Source: Pseudomonas fluorescens (GTDB lineage: Bacteria; Pseudomonadota; Gammaproteobacteria; Pseudomonadales; Pseudomonadaceae). Taken from it: DNA of 64,000 nt. This document shows positions 8,694-17,850 of this stretch, one piece after another. The stretch covers positions 1 through 64,000 of the forward strand of contig NZ_LACH01000044.1 of the NCBI RefSeq assembly GCF_000968015.1. The letters are read 5' to 3'. The notes below the pieces were generated by a model. It saw nothing but the letters and a program-made list of their open reading frames with translations, had not been told where the DNA came from and made no database searches. Every line of letters starts with the position of its first letter. Positions within the stretch are counted from its first letter, which is position 1. A program made the translations under genes and the position numbers.

Positions 8694-9929
8694 TCAGCTC
8701 CAGGGACGATCTCCATTCTCGTCCTTGATGCGGGTCTGCAGGCCCATCACATCCAGCGCCTTGAGGAATGGCTCAGCCGGAAGCTCCTCGACGTTGGCCA
8801 TGCGCTGCACGTCCCACTCGCCACGGGCGACCAGCAAGGCTGCTGCCACGGGCGGCACGCCTGCGGTATAGGAAATGCCCTGGCTGTCAGTTTCCGCGTA
8901 AGCGTCTTCATGATCAGCCACGTTGTAGATGAACACTTCGCGCGGCTGGCCATCCTTGGTGCCCTTGACCAGGTCGCCGATGCAGGTCTTGCCGGTGTAG
9001 CCAGGCGCCAGCGAGCTCGGATCAGGGAGCACGGCCTTGACCACTTTCAGCGGCACGACTTCCAGGCCTTCGGCGGTCTTGACCGGTTGCTCGGAGAGCA
9101 GGCCGAGGTTCCTGAGCACGGTGAACACATTGATGTAGTGCTCGCCGAAGCTCATCCAGAAACGCACGTTGGGCACGTCGAGGTTCTTCGACAGCGAGTG
9201 CACTTCATCGTGGCCGGTCAGGTACAGGTTCTGCGCGCCTACGACCGGCAGATCGTCGGTGCGTTTGACTTCGAACATTGTGTTGCTGGTCCACTGACTG
9301 TTCTGCCAGCTCCACACTTGTCCGGTGAATTCGCGGAAGTTGATTTCCGGGTCGAAATTGGTGGCGAAATACTTGCCATGGGAACCGGCGTTGACGTCGA
9401 GAATGTCGATCGAGTCAATGCGGTCGAAATACTGTTGTTGCGCCAGTGCTGCATAGGCGTTGACCACACCCGGGTCGAAGCCCACGCCGAGAATGGCGGT
9501 AATGTTCTTCTCTTTGCACTCTTCGAGGTGATTCCACTCGTAGTTGCCATACCAGGGCGGCGTTTCGCAGATTTTGCCCGGCTCTTCGTGGATGGCGGTA
9601 TCCAGATAGGCCACGCCGGTATCGATGCAGGCGCGTAGCACCGACATGTTGAGGAAGGCGGAACCGACGTTGATGACGATCTGCGATCCGGTTTCGCGGA
9701 TCAGCGCCTTGGTCGCTTCGACATCCAGGGCGTTCAGCGAGAAGGCCAGGATTTCGGCGGGCACTTTGAGGCTGCCCTTGGCCTTGACGCTGTCGATGAT
9801 GGCCTGGCACTTGGAGATGTTGCGCGACGCGATAGCAATACGACCGAGTTCATCGTTGTGCTGCGCGCACTTGTGGGCCACCACCTTGGCGACACCTCCT
9901 GCACCAATGATAAGCACGTTCTTCTTCAA
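8694..9929 (-). CDS. Carboxynorspermidine synthase (saccharopine dehydrogenase family)
   Basis: 411 residues beginning with the NAD(P)-binding NVLIIGAGGVAKVVAHK; the rest matches the Lys9/saccharopine dehydrogenase-like family that condenses aspartate semialdehyde with putrescine or diaminopropane to give carboxy(nor)spermidine. The next gene upstream is the matching decarboxylase, so together they form the alternative spermidine route that needs no decarboxylated S-adenosylmethionine. The start is TTG: the codon at 9929-9927 is TTG, with AAGGAG at 9946-9941, and no in-frame ATG is near. The gap to nspC is 27 bases, so they are one operon. Confidence 0.87.
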   Translation of the reverse strand: MKKNVLIIGAGGVAKVVAHKCAQHNDELGRIAIASRNISKCQAIIDSVKAKGSLKVPAEILAFSLNALDVEATKALIRETGSQIVINVGSAFLNMSVLRACIDTGVAYLDTAIHEEPGKICETPPWYGNYEWNHLEECKEKNITAILGVGFDPGVVNAYAALAQQQYFDRIDSIDILDVNAGSHGKYFATNFDPEINFREFTGQVWSWQNSQWTSNTMFEVKRTDDLPVVGAQNLYLTGHDEVHSLSKNLDVPNVRFWMSFGEHYINVFTVLRNLGLLSEQPVKTAEGLEVVPLKVVKAVLPDPSSLAPGYTGKTCIGDLVKGTKDGQPREVFIYNVADHEDAYAETDSQGISYTAGVPPVAAALLVARGEWDVQRMANVEELPAEPFLKALDVMGLQTRIKDENGDRPWS

Positions 9930-9956
9930 TTTTTCTCTCTCTCCTTATCTGCCAGC

Positions 9957-11054
9957 TTACGAAAGGCTGGACATGTAGTCGTTGTAACCAAACTCACGAA
10001 CCACCTCGACTGTACCGTCGAGTTGTTTCACTACGATGGACGGCATTTTCAGGCCGTTGAACCAGTTCTTCTTGACCATGGTGTAACCCGCCGCGTCGAT
10101 GAACGACAGCCGATCCCCGATAGCCAGCGGACGATCAAATTGATACTCACCGAAAATGTCTCCGGCCAGGCAGGATTTGCCGCACACCATGTAGGTGTGT
10201 TCGCCATCGCTAGGTGCGAGCTTGGCATTCAGGCGATAGATCAACAGATCGAGCATATGCGCTTCGATGGAGCTGTCCACAACCGCCAGGTTCTTGCCGT
10301 TGTAGAGGGTGTCGAGCACGGTGACTTCCAGCGACGCACTCTGCGTGATGGCCGCTTCGCCCGGTTCCAGGTAAACCTGCACGCCGTATTTTTGCGAGAA
10401 AGCCTTGAGGCGCGCGCAGAACTCGTCCAGCGCGTAGCCTTCGCCCGTGAAATGGATACCGCCACCGAGGCTGACCCACTCGACCTTGTGCAGCAAGTCG
10501 CCGAAGCGTTCTTCGATGGTGCACAGCATCTGATCGAACAGGCCGAAATCACCGTTCTCGCAGTTGTTGTGGAACATGAAGCCAGAGATCTGCTCGATGA
10601 CCTGCTCGATCTTCACCGGGTCCCACTCGCCCAGACGGCTGAACGGTCGCGCAGGGTCGGCCAGCAGATAATCCGAGCTGCTCACCTGAGGATTGACCCG
10701 CAGGCCGCGCACCTTGCCTGCTGAAGCTTCGGCGTAGCGCTGCAACTGGCTGATGGAGTTGAAGATGATCTTGTCGCAGTTATCGAGCATCTCCTCGATC
10801 TCGTCGTCGGCCCAGGCCACGCTGTAGGCATGGGTCTCGCCCGCGAACTTCTGTCGACCGAGCTTGAGCTCGTAGAGCGACGACGACGTGGTGCCGTCCA
10901 TGTATTGCTGCATCAGGTCGAACACCGACCAGGTGGCGAAGCACTTGAGTGCCAGGAGCGCCTTGGCCCCGGACTGTTCGCGCACATAGGCGATCTTCTG
11001 CATGTTCGCCAGCAGCTTTTGTTTATCGATGAGGTAGTACGGCGTTTTGATCAT
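9957..11054 (-). CDS. nspC: Carboxynorspermidine decarboxylase
   Basis: 365 residues, PLP-dependent, alanine-racemase-fold decarboxylase of fold type III. Visible are the lysine block ALLALKCFA near the N-terminus (expected PLP lysine), the GGGIHFT phosphate-binding segment and a Cys/Asp region near CGKSCLAGD expected at the active site. It decarboxylates carboxyspermidine or carboxynorspermidine to the polyamine. ATG 11054 with GGAGG just upstream is chosen over the longer frame to 11108. It is first in a two-gene operon with the synthase at 8694 and is divergent from the DeoR regulator. Confidence 0.9.
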   Translation of the reverse strand: MIKTPYYLIDKQKLLANMQKIAYVREQSGAKALLALKCFATWSVFDLMQQYMDGTTSSSLYELKLGRQKFAGETHAYSVAWADDEIEEMLDNCDKIIFNSISQLQRYAEASAGKVRGLRVNPQVSSSDYLLADPARPFSRLGEWDPVKIEQVIEQISGFMFHNNCENGDFGLFDQMLCTIEERFGDLLHKVEWVSLGGGIHFTGEGYALDEFCARLKAFSQKYGVQVYLEPGEAAITQSASLEVTVLDTLYNGKNLAVVDSSIEAHMLDLLIYRLNAKLAPSDGEHTYMVCGKSCLAGDIFGEYQFDRPLAIGDRLSFIDAAGYTMVKKNWFNGLKMPSIVVKQLDGTVEVVREFGYNDYMSSLS

Positions 11055-11305
11055 TTCGAGGCGCCTCCGGCAAGGCCAGCCAAAAAAGGATGCGCATTGT
11101 GCCTTCACTCGCTACATATCGAAAGAGCAGGAAGCCCTCTCCACGCGAAACGTGGCTCAATTTTAGTCCCAAGCACCAAACAAGCCAGAGTGACAGCCTT
11201 TGTCGCCAGGCCCCGTCACATCGCCGCGCTACTGATCCCGCCACAGATTCGCTACTATGTTTGACCGTTAGCGATACCGTCAGCTTTCCTTAATCTGGAG
11301 CCCGA

Positions 11306-12127
11306 ATGCCTAATCAAAAGGACATCGCCGCCGAAAGCGGCGCACCGATGATTCCTGAGCAGCGCCGTGAATTGATGCTGCGACAGTTGCGCAAGCATCA
11401 GGTGCTGAGCGTGCACCAGTTGATGGAAATGTTCGACTGTTCGCACATGACCATACGTCGCGATATCGCGCTGCTGGAGCAGGAAGGTCGTGCTTATTCG
11501 GTAACGGGTGGGGTGCGGATCGCCAGCCAGCTCCATAGTGAGCCCAGCCATCAGTTCAAGGCGGTCGTCGAGTTGCCGCAGAAGCAGGCCATGGCCAGGC
11601 TCGCCGCCCGGCTACTGCATGCCGATATGACGATTTACCTGGATGCGGGAACCAGCACACTGGAAATCGTCCCCTACATCAAGGCGCTGTCCGGCATGAC
11701 CGTGGTGACTAACGACTTCGGCATTGTCCAGGCGCTGATCGAAGCCCCCCATGTCACGGTAATTCATACCGGCGGGCAGCTGGATCACTCCAATCAATCG
11801 TGCGTGGGCGGCCTGGCGGTTGCCACCTTGCGCCAGGTCGTCACGGATATTGCGTTCATATCGACCAGCTCATGGGATTTGCGTCGCGGCCTCACCACGC
11901 CTTCGGCGCTGAAGGTGGAGGTGAAACAAGCTGCGATGCAATCGGCTTCGCAAGTGGTGCTGGTGGCCAGCAGTTCGAAGTACGGCACATTCAGCATGTA
12001 CAAGATTGCCGGGCTAGAACAGTTCGACATTATCCTCAGCGACGATGCGTTGACCCCGGCCGCGGCCGATGGCATTCGCAAGCAGGGAGTCGATCTGTTG
12101 CTGCCGTCTGACAATCCTCCGGTCTAA
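11306..12127 (+). CDS. DeoR/GlpR-family transcriptional regulator
   Basis: 273 residues. The N-terminal winged helix-turn-helix is typical (RRELMLRQLRKHQVLSVHQL, then SHMTIRRDIALLEQEG), followed by a DeoR C-terminal sensor domain related to ribose-5-phosphate isomerase (LDAGTSTLEI, VVTNDFGI). Such proteins sense phosphorylated sugars. It converges on the otnI end of the threonate operon, so it probably regulates that operon; YgbI-type DeoR proteins accompany otn genes in other bacteria. Start ATG 11306 has GGAG upstream. Its own target site is not known; a palindrome at 17756 is a candidate. Confidence 0.88.
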   Translation: MPNQKDIAAESGAPMIPEQRRELMLRQLRKHQVLSVHQLMEMFDCSHMTIRRDIALLEQEGRAYSVTGGVRIASQLHSEPSHQFKAVVELPQKQAMARLAARLLHADMTIYLDAGTSTLEIVPYIKALSGMTVVTNDFGIVQALIEAPHVTVIHTGGQLDHSNQSCVGGLAVATLRQVVTDIAFISTSSWDLRRGLTTPSALKVEVKQAAMQSASQVVLVASSSKYGTFSMYKIAGLEQFDIILSDDALTPAAADGIRKQGVDLLLPSDNPPV

Positions 12128-12158
12128 AAAAAACGGGCTCCTGCATCCAGCAGAGCCC
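12125..12158 (-). terminator. Terminator of the threonate operon
   Basis: Read on the minus strand, GGGCTC...GAGCCC with an inner CTG/CAG pairing is followed by an eight-base T-run. It lies 22 bases past the otnI stop and overlaps the last codons of the DeoR gene on the other strand. Confidence 0.8.
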
Positions 12159-12179
12159 CCTTTCCCTTCTCTGTTGCGC

Positions 12180-12962
12180 TTAGCGCGCCTTCCATTCCCG
12201 CAACCACTGCAAGCCGGCAGACGTGTTGCCACGCGGCCGATATTCGCACCCTACCCAGCCGTCATAGCCCAACTGGTCGATCAGCTCGAACAGATAGGGA
12301 TAGTTGACTTCTCCCAGGTCCGGTTCATGCCGGTCCGGCACGCCGGCGATCTGGATATGGCCGATACCATCGAAGTCCCGACGCAGTTTGGTGGCCAGGT
12401 CGCCTTCAACGATTTGGCAGTGGTAGCAGTCGAACTGAACCTTTAGGTTACTGGCGCCTACTTCCTTGCAAATGGCCTGGGCCTGATCCTGCCGGTTGAG
12501 GAAAAAGCCCGGCATGTCTCGTGTATTGATCGGTTCCAGCAGTACCGTGATGCCGACCTTCGCCGCTTGGGCGGTGGCATAGGCCAGGTTTTCCAGATAA
12601 ATGGCGTGATGCCGTGCCCGATCACTCTCGGATGGCAGCAGGCCGGCCATCACATGGATGCGTGAGTTACCCAGCACGCTGGCGTATTCCAGGGCACGAT
12701 CAAAACCGCTACGAAACTCGCTCTCACGGCCCGGCAACGACACCGTGCCCCGCTCGCCCGCCGCCCAATCACCGGGCGGCGCGTTGAACAATGCCTGCAC
12801 CAGGCCGTTGTCGCTCAAGCGTTGCTTGAGTTCTTCAGCGCTGTAGTCGTAGGGAAACAGATACTCCACCGCTTCGAAACCATCGGCAGCCGCGGCGGCG
12901 AAGCGATCCAGAAACGCATGTTCCGGGTAGAGCATGCTGAGATTGGCAGCAAAACGAGGCAT
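12180..12962 (-). CDS. otnI: 2-oxo-tetronate isomerase (hydroxypyruvate isomerase family)
   Basis: 260 residues, TIM-barrel of the Hyi/xylose-isomerase-like family, starting PRFAANLSMLYPEHAFLDRF. The metal-site blocks are LLEPINTRDMPGFF, VQFDCYHCQIVEGD and VGCEYRPRG. OtnI isomerises 2-oxo-tetronate to 3-oxo-tetronate, feeding OtnK. Start ATG 12962 follows AGGAG. It is last in the ltnD-otnK-otnC-gntP-otnI operon, separated from gntP by a 103-base gap carrying a REP-type palindrome. Plain hydroxypyruvate isomerase is the alternative, but the neighbours favour OtnI. Confidence 0.88.
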   Translation of the reverse strand: MPRFAANLSMLYPEHAFLDRFAAAAADGFEAVEYLFPYDYSAEELKQRLSDNGLVQALFNAPPGDWAAGERGTVSLPGRESEFRSGFDRALEYASVLGNSRIHVMAGLLPSESDRARHHAIYLENLAYATAQAAKVGITVLLEPINTRDMPGFFLNRQDQAQAICKEVGASNLKVQFDCYHCQIVEGDLATKLRRDFDGIGHIQIAGVPDRHEPDLGEVNYPYLFELIDQLGYDGWVGCEYRPRGNTSAGLQWLREWKAR

Positions 12963-12984
12963 GGTAGCTCCTATGTATGGCTCT

Positions 12985-13052
12985 TGTAGGAGCCGAGCTT
13001 GCTGGCGAATGCGATCTCAAGGACGCCATCGCCGACAAGCCGTGCTCCTACA
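12985..13052. repeat. REP-type palindrome between gntP and otnI
   Basis: TGTAGGAGC at 12985-12993 and its inverse GCTCCTACA at 13044-13052 bound a 68-base imperfect hairpin with the inner GCTTG/CAAGC parts typical of Pseudomonas REP pairs. In an operon it may stabilise upstream mRNA. Confidence 0.8.
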
Positions 13053-13065
13053 GGTCGACAGTTGG

Positions 13066-14526
13066 TTAGACAAACGGCCAGATCAGCAAGGTAATACAGA
13101 AACCCAAGGTGCCGAGCAAGGTGGTCAACACCGTCCAGGTGCGCAAGCCGTCGGCCACGTTCAGCCCGGACAGCTTGGTGAAGATCCAGTAACCGGCGTC
13201 ATTGATATGGGACATGGCCAACCCGCCACCGCCCATGGCCAGGCACAGCAGCGCCATGTGATTCGCCGTGAGATCGAGGGTCGCGATCAGCGGGCTGATG
13301 ATGCCGGCAGTGGTCACCAGCGCCACCGTCGTCGAGCCCTGCACCGCGCGCAACAGCATGGTCAGCAGAAAGCCCAGCGCCAGCACCGGCAGACCGGTGG
13401 TGCGCAGCATATCGGAGACTACCGCGCCGATTCCGGTATCCACCAGCACCTTGCCAAACACCCCGCCGGCACCGGCAATCAGGATCACCATGGCCACACC
13501 GGGCAAGGCCGAACCGATCACATCAGACACCTGAGTCCGGCTCCAGCCCCGACGCGAACCCAGCAACCAGGCACACAGCAAGGTGTCGATCAGCAGCGCC
13601 ACCAGCGGCGCGCCGAGCACGGTCATGATGCCGCGCAGGGTCGATTCGGCAGGCAACAACGAGGTGGACAGCGTCCCCAGCAGAATCAGAATGATGGGCA
13701 GCAGGATCAGGCTGACGATCAGACCAAACCCCGGTGGGGGTGCCGGCGGCAACTTGGAAACGATGCTGCTGGTGGATTCTTCCAGGCCCATGTGCGACAC
13801 GGCCACAGCCGCTCGCTCAGGGCTCTTGTCGTTGCCATTGGACCAAGCGGCCAGATCCTCGTTGGTGACGTGCGGGCCATAGACCTCGGCACGAATATCG
13901 TCGGTCATCGGGTACACCCGACGGGTCATGCGCCCGGCCACGCGGTAGCCGACATAGCAAAGGAACGCGGTGAGCGGCAGACCGAACATCAGCACGCGAC
14001 CCAGGTCCGCGCCCAATTGACTGGCAGCGGCCACGGCGCCCGGGTGTGGCGGCAGAAAGGCGTGTACGGTCAACAAGGCCGCGCACATCGGCAGTGCGAA
14101 CACCAACAGCGGCTTACGCGCACTGCGCGCAATGCCATAGGCCAGCGGCATCAGGATGATCACGCCGACCTCGAAGAACACCGGCACCCCGACCATGAAC
14201 CCGGCAATCGTCAGCGCCAGCGGTGTACGCCGGTTGCCGAAACGAGTGATCAGGGTCTTGGCCAGCGCCTCGGCACCACCGGAGAGTTCGATGATCCGCC
14301 CGATCATCGCGCCCAGGGCAATGATGATCGCGATATGGCCCAGGGTCTTGCCCATGCCGCCTTCGATGGTCGCCACCAGATCGGCCGGTTTCACCCCGGC
14401 CACCAGCGCCACCAGAATGCTCACCAGCATCAACGCTACGAAGGGTTGGAACTTGTATTTGAGCACCAGGAACAACAACAGCGCGATGCCCACCCCTGCG
14501 GTAATCATCAGGATTAACGGGCTCAT
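13066..14526 (-). CDS. GntP-family permease (sugar-acid:proton symporter)
   Basis: 486 residues with about 12 to 14 membrane helices. GntP-family blocks seen include FEVGVIILMPLAYGIARS, HAFLPPHPGAVAAA and MSHINDAGYWIF. A hydrophilic loop of about 70 residues sits mid-protein. These permeases import gluconate-like acids with protons. Inside an operon for threonate/tetronate breakdown the likely substrate is L-threonate, D-threonate or erythronate. Start ATG 14526 follows GGAGGGG. The 189-base gap to otnC contains no gene. Confidence 0.9.
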   Translation of the reverse strand: MSPLILMITAGVGIALLLFLVLKYKFQPFVALMLVSILVALVAGVKPADLVATIEGGMGKTLGHIAIIIALGAMIGRIIELSGGAEALAKTLITRFGNRRTPLALTIAGFMVGVPVFFEVGVIILMPLAYGIARSARKPLLVFALPMCAALLTVHAFLPPHPGAVAAASQLGADLGRVLMFGLPLTAFLCYVGYRVAGRMTRRVYPMTDDIRAEVYGPHVTNEDLAAWSNGNDKSPERAAVAVSHMGLEESTSSIVSKLPPAPPPGFGLIVSLILLPIILILLGTLSTSLLPAESTLRGIMTVLGAPLVALLIDTLLCAWLLGSRRGWSRTQVSDVIGSALPGVAMVILIAGAGGVFGKVLVDTGIGAVVSDMLRTTGLPVLALGFLLTMLLRAVQGSTTVALVTTAGIISPLIATLDLTANHMALLCLAMGGGGLAMSHINDAGYWIFTKLSGLNVADGLRTWTVLTTLLGTLGFCITLLIWPFV

Positions 14527-14715
14527 TTCAGAACCCCTCCACGCCGGGTAAACGAAACGGTTCTGCCACTGAATCTGAAATTGCCGCAGTGAAGGTGAGT
14601 CATGCTTGGATTTCCTGTTGTTATTGTTTTTTCAGGCAAGCCGGGTCCGTCGAGAGTCGCTACGCGTCTCATGTACAGGGCCTGCTGTATCGATTTGTCG
14701 TGTTAAGCCAGCGCT

Positions 14716-15354
14716 TTACCAGGTCGCGCCGAACGTCTCTCGCAACTCGTCCAAAGCTGCCTGGTCGAGGGGTTCCGGTTTGGGATGGCTCATCAGCCAG
14801 AGCCGCGCAGTTTCTTCAAGCTCCTCCAGGGCGTAACTGGCCCTGGATACCGAACTTTCCCAGACCACCGGGCCCAGCCGTTCGAGCATCACGCCGCGAA
14901 CACTATTGGCCAGCTGCGCGACTTGCTCGGCAACCTTCGGCGAACCGGGTCGCTGGTAGCCAATCAACGGGATATGCCCGACTTTCATCACCTGATACGG
15001 CGTCAGCGGCGGCAGGATGTCGTCCGCCTGCCAGACACCGGCCAGCGTCAACGCCACCAGATGAGTGGAATGGGTATGCACCACGCCGCCGACATTCGGG
15101 TTGCGGTCGTAGACCTGGCGATGCAGCGCCAGGGTCTTTGAAGGTTTGTCACCGTACACCCATTCACCGGCCAGGTTGACCTTGGCGATGGTCGCGGGAT
15201 CGAGGCGCCCGAGGCAGACATCGGTCGGTGTGATCAACCAGCCATCGTCCAGGCGTGCGCTGATATTGCCGGCGCTGCCGACGGTGTAGCCGCGCTGGTA
15301 AAGGCTATGGCCAACCTCGCAGATTTCTTCACGCAGGGCACTTTCGTTACTCAC
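14716..15354 (-). CDS. otnC: 3-oxo-tetronate 4-phosphate decarboxylase (class II aldolase family)
   Basis: 212 residues of the class II aldolase/adducin fold: SAGNISARLDDGWLITPT near the N-terminus and the metal-binding VVHTHSTHLVALT. OtnC decarboxylates 3-oxo-tetronate 4-phosphate to dihydroxyacetone phosphate and CO2. The start is GTG at 15354, overlapping the otnK stop as GTGA, so the two are translationally coupled. Fuculose-phosphate aldolase is the general alternative for this fold, but a fused-style position after otnK makes OtnC the best call. Confidence 0.88.
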   Translation of the reverse strand: MSNESALREEICEVGHSLYQRGYTVGSAGNISARLDDGWLITPTDVCLGRLDPATIAKVNLAGEWVYGDKPSKTLALHRQVYDRNPNVGGVVHTHSTHLVALTLAGVWQADDILPPLTPYQVMKVGHIPLIGYQRPGSPKVAEQVAQLANSVRGVMLERLGPVVWESSVSRASYALEELEETARLWLMSHPKPEPLDQAALDELRETFGATW

Positions 15355-16643
15355 TGAGCACCTCCCGCGAGTTGGCTCAAGGCTTTGCTGAAGAAGTCGC
15401 GGCCACCGAAGTTGCCCGATTTGAGTGCCAGCGCCAAAGGTTCATCAGTACTGCTGACGGTCGCCGGCACACCCGGATCGATCTGCGCGCCGATCTGCAG
15501 CAGCTGTACGCCTAACGCCTGAACCACCGCGCCCGAGGTTTCTCCGCCGGCGATCACGAAGCGACGCACGCCGCTCTGGCGCAGACCTTGGGCAATTTCG
15601 CCAAAGGCGTTTTCCACCAGACTGCCTGCCTGCTCGACACCCAGTTGCTGTTGCACCGACTTGACCTCGTCCGGTGAGCTGGTGGCGTAGATCAATACGG
15701 TTTGCTTGTTATCACGGGCGAAGGTCAAGGCTTGCGCCACCACCGGTTCACCCGCCGCCAAGGCCAACGGATCAATCCGCAAGGCCGGCCGCCCGGCTTC
15801 GAGCCAGGCCGCCACTTGTCCATTGGTGGCGATCGAAGCACTGCCGGCCAACACCACTTCCCCGCCGAACACCGCCGGGAGTTTCGAGGCATCGAGGTCG
15901 CGCAGCTTGCCGGCGCGACGGAAATTTTCCGGCAACCCCAGGGCCAGCCCCGAACCACCCGTCAACAACGGCAGATCGGCACAGGCGGTGCCGAGGGTAT
16001 ACAGATCGCTATCCGACAAGGCATCAGCGATGGCCATGCCGACACCTTCAGCCCTCAGCTCGGCGATTCGCGCACGCACCTGCTCAGCGCCGCGGGCAAT
16101 GGTGTCGTAGCGCAACAGGCCGACATTCAGGCCAGTCTGCGATTGCAGGACCCGAACCAGATTGGCATCGGTCATCGGCGTCAACGGGTGATGCTGCATG
16201 CCCGACTCGCTGAGCAGTTGATCCTGCACAAACAAGTGACCGCGAAAGATCGTCCGGCCATTCTCCGGAAACGCCGGACAGGCCAGGGTGAAGTCGCTGC
16301 CCAGCGCCGCCAGCAGCGCTTCGCTGACCTGGCCGATATTGCCGGCCGCGGTGGAGTCGAACGTCGAGCAATATTTGAAGAAGATCTGCTCGCAGCCTTG
16401 TTCGCGCAGCCAGGCCAGCGCGGCGAGGGACTGTTCGACCGCGTCGGCGACAGGAAGGGTGCGCGACTTCAGAGCAATGACAATCGCATCGGCATCAAGC
16501 CCGGCAGCAACGTCTGCGCTCGGGATACCGATGCTTTGCACGGTACGCATTCCGCCGCGCACCAGCATGTTGGCAAGGTCCGTGGCACCGGTGAAATCGT
16601 CGGCGATGCAGCCCAGCAGTGGGCGTGCGGTGGAGGTAGTCAT
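15351..16643 (-). CDS. otnK: 3-oxo-tetronate kinase (four-carbon acid sugar kinase, DUF1537)
   Basis: 430 residues. The N-terminal domain starts LLGCIADDFTGATDLANML, a signature of DUF1537 kinases, and the C-terminal nucleotide-binding domain has RRFVIAGGETSGAVVQALG and DPGVPA. It phosphorylates 3-oxo-tetronate at C4 with ATP. It starts ten bases after the ltnD stop and overlaps otnC by four bases, so it is the middle of a tight operon. Confidence 0.91.
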   Translation of the reverse strand: MTTSTARPLLGCIADDFTGATDLANMLVRGGMRTVQSIGIPSADVAAGLDADAIVIALKSRTLPVADAVEQSLAALAWLREQGCEQIFFKYCSTFDSTAAGNIGQVSEALLAALGSDFTLACPAFPENGRTIFRGHLFVQDQLLSESGMQHHPLTPMTDANLVRVLQSQTGLNVGLLRYDTIARGAEQVRARIAELRAEGVGMAIADALSDSDLYTLGTACADLPLLTGGSGLALGLPENFRRAGKLRDLDASKLPAVFGGEVVLAGSASIATNGQVAAWLEAGRPALRIDPLALAAGEPVVAQALTFARDNKQTVLIYATSSPDEVKSVQQQLGVEQAGSLVENAFGEIAQGLRQSGVRRFVIAGGETSGAVVQALGVQLLQIGAQIDPGVPATVSSTDEPLALALKSGNFGGRDFFSKALSQLAGGAQ

Positions 16644-16653
16644 GGGGTGTTCC

Positions 16654-17559
16654 TCAAACGGACTCAGTCTTGGCAGTCGGCAATTCGATGCCCGGGAAAA
16701 TCTTGATCACCGCCGAGTCGTCCTCACGGCCAAAGCCGGCACTGGATGCCTGCATGAACATCTGGTGAGCGGTGGCCGACAGCGGCAGCGGGAATTTGCT
16801 GGCCCGAGCGGTATCCAGCACAAGGCCCAGGTCCTTGACGAAAATATCCACCGCGGACAACGGCGTGTAGTCAGCCTTGAGAATGTGCGGCACGCGGTTT
16901 TCGAACATCCAGGAATTACCAGCGCTATGGGTGATCACCTCATACAGCGCATCGGCATCGACCCCTTCACGCAGGCCCAGCGCCATGGCTTCGGCAGAGG
17001 CGGCAATATGCACCCCGGCGAGCAGCTGGTTGATGATTTTGACCTTCGAACCCAGGCCATGAACGTCACCCAGGCGATAAACCTTGCCGGCCATGCCCGC
17101 CAGGATCGACTCAGCCTTGGTATAGGCGTCGGCCGGCCCCGAGGTCATCATGGTCATCTCGCCAGCGGCCGCCTTGGCGGCGCCACCGGAAATCGGTGCA
17201 TCCAGATACAGCAGGCCCAAAGCGGCCAGGCGCTGGCCCAGATCCACCGCGTACGTCGGGGCGACGGTGGCGCAGCCGATCACCATACTGCCCGGACGCA
17301 GTGCGGCCACGGCACCACCCTCACCAAACAGTACGGTTTCGGTCTGCTCGGCGTTGACCACCACGGTCACTATCACGTCGCACTCAGCGGCCATGTGCGA
17401 CGGCGAAGTGCACGCCACGCCGCCCTCCCCGGCAAACTGTTCAGTCACCGCAGCCCGCACATCACAGGCATGCACATTGAAACCGCTGCGCAACAACGAG
17501 CGAGCGATGCCCAGGCCCATCGCGCCCAGACCGACAACACCGACATTCTTGTTATTCAT
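16654..17559 (-). CDS. ltnD: L-threonate dehydrogenase
   Basis: 301 residues of the beta-hydroxyacid dehydrogenase family: NAD-binding GVVGLGAMGLGIA, substrate-binding DAPISGGAAKAAAG, and GLGSKVKIINQLLAG carrying the catalytic lysine. It oxidises L-threonate to 2-oxo-tetronate. The frame is open from 17706, but ATG 17559 has GGAG upstream and starts exactly at the Rossmann fold. First gene of the operon; the promoter region with a palindrome lies at 17756-17802. Tartronate semialdehyde reductase is the close alternative. Confidence 0.88.
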   Translation of the reverse strand: MNNKNVGVVGLGAMGLGIARSLLRSGFNVHACDVRAAVTEQFAGEGGVACTSPSHMAAECDVIVTVVVNAEQTETVLFGEGGAVAALRPGSMVIGCATVAPTYAVDLGQRLAALGLLYLDAPISGGAAKAAAGEMTMMTSGPADAYTKAESILAGMAGKVYRLGDVHGLGSKVKIINQLLAGVHIAASAEAMALGLREGVDADALYEVITHSAGNSWMFENRVPHILKADYTPLSAVDIFVKDLGLVLDTARASKFPLPLSATAHQMFMQASSAGFGREDDSAVIKIFPGIELPTAKTESV

Positions 17560-17755
17560 GGGGTACTCCAGAGGAAAGCAGCGACTGCTTGCGCGCCTGC
17601 AAGGCGCAGACATTGGCCGCGTTGTAGAGAGGGCTGCGGTAGACAGGATCAGCGCCGAGCGGATAAACCCGCTGAGGGGCACTGTCGGGATCTCATCGAA
17701 CATCAAGGCAATCCTGTTTTTGTCGTGTTATCAGGTTGTCATACCGGCTGGTGAA

Positions 17756-17802
17756 GATCATCTACCAATGATCAGATTATGTGAAGTATTTTTTCAATCT
17801 AA
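17756..17802 (-). promoter_or_regulatory. Candidate promoter and operator of the threonate operon
   Basis: On the minus strand TTAGAT (17802-17797) and TAATCT (17779-17774) are spaced by 17 bases, a weak sigma-70-like pair. Directly downstream lies a palindrome GATCAT-ctacca-ATGATC (17756-17773), in the position of a repressor site. It sits about 200 bases before ltnD. Function is inferred from position only. Confidence 0.4.
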
Positions 17803-17850
17803 CATTTTTTAACATACCCTGCGGATCCTCGGTAAACCCATACGTGCGAT

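Noticed and set aside
12934..14517. 527-codon plus-strand frame opposite gntP
   Set aside because: Gln/His-rich antisense of a hydrophobic permease; no ribosome site and no family likeness.
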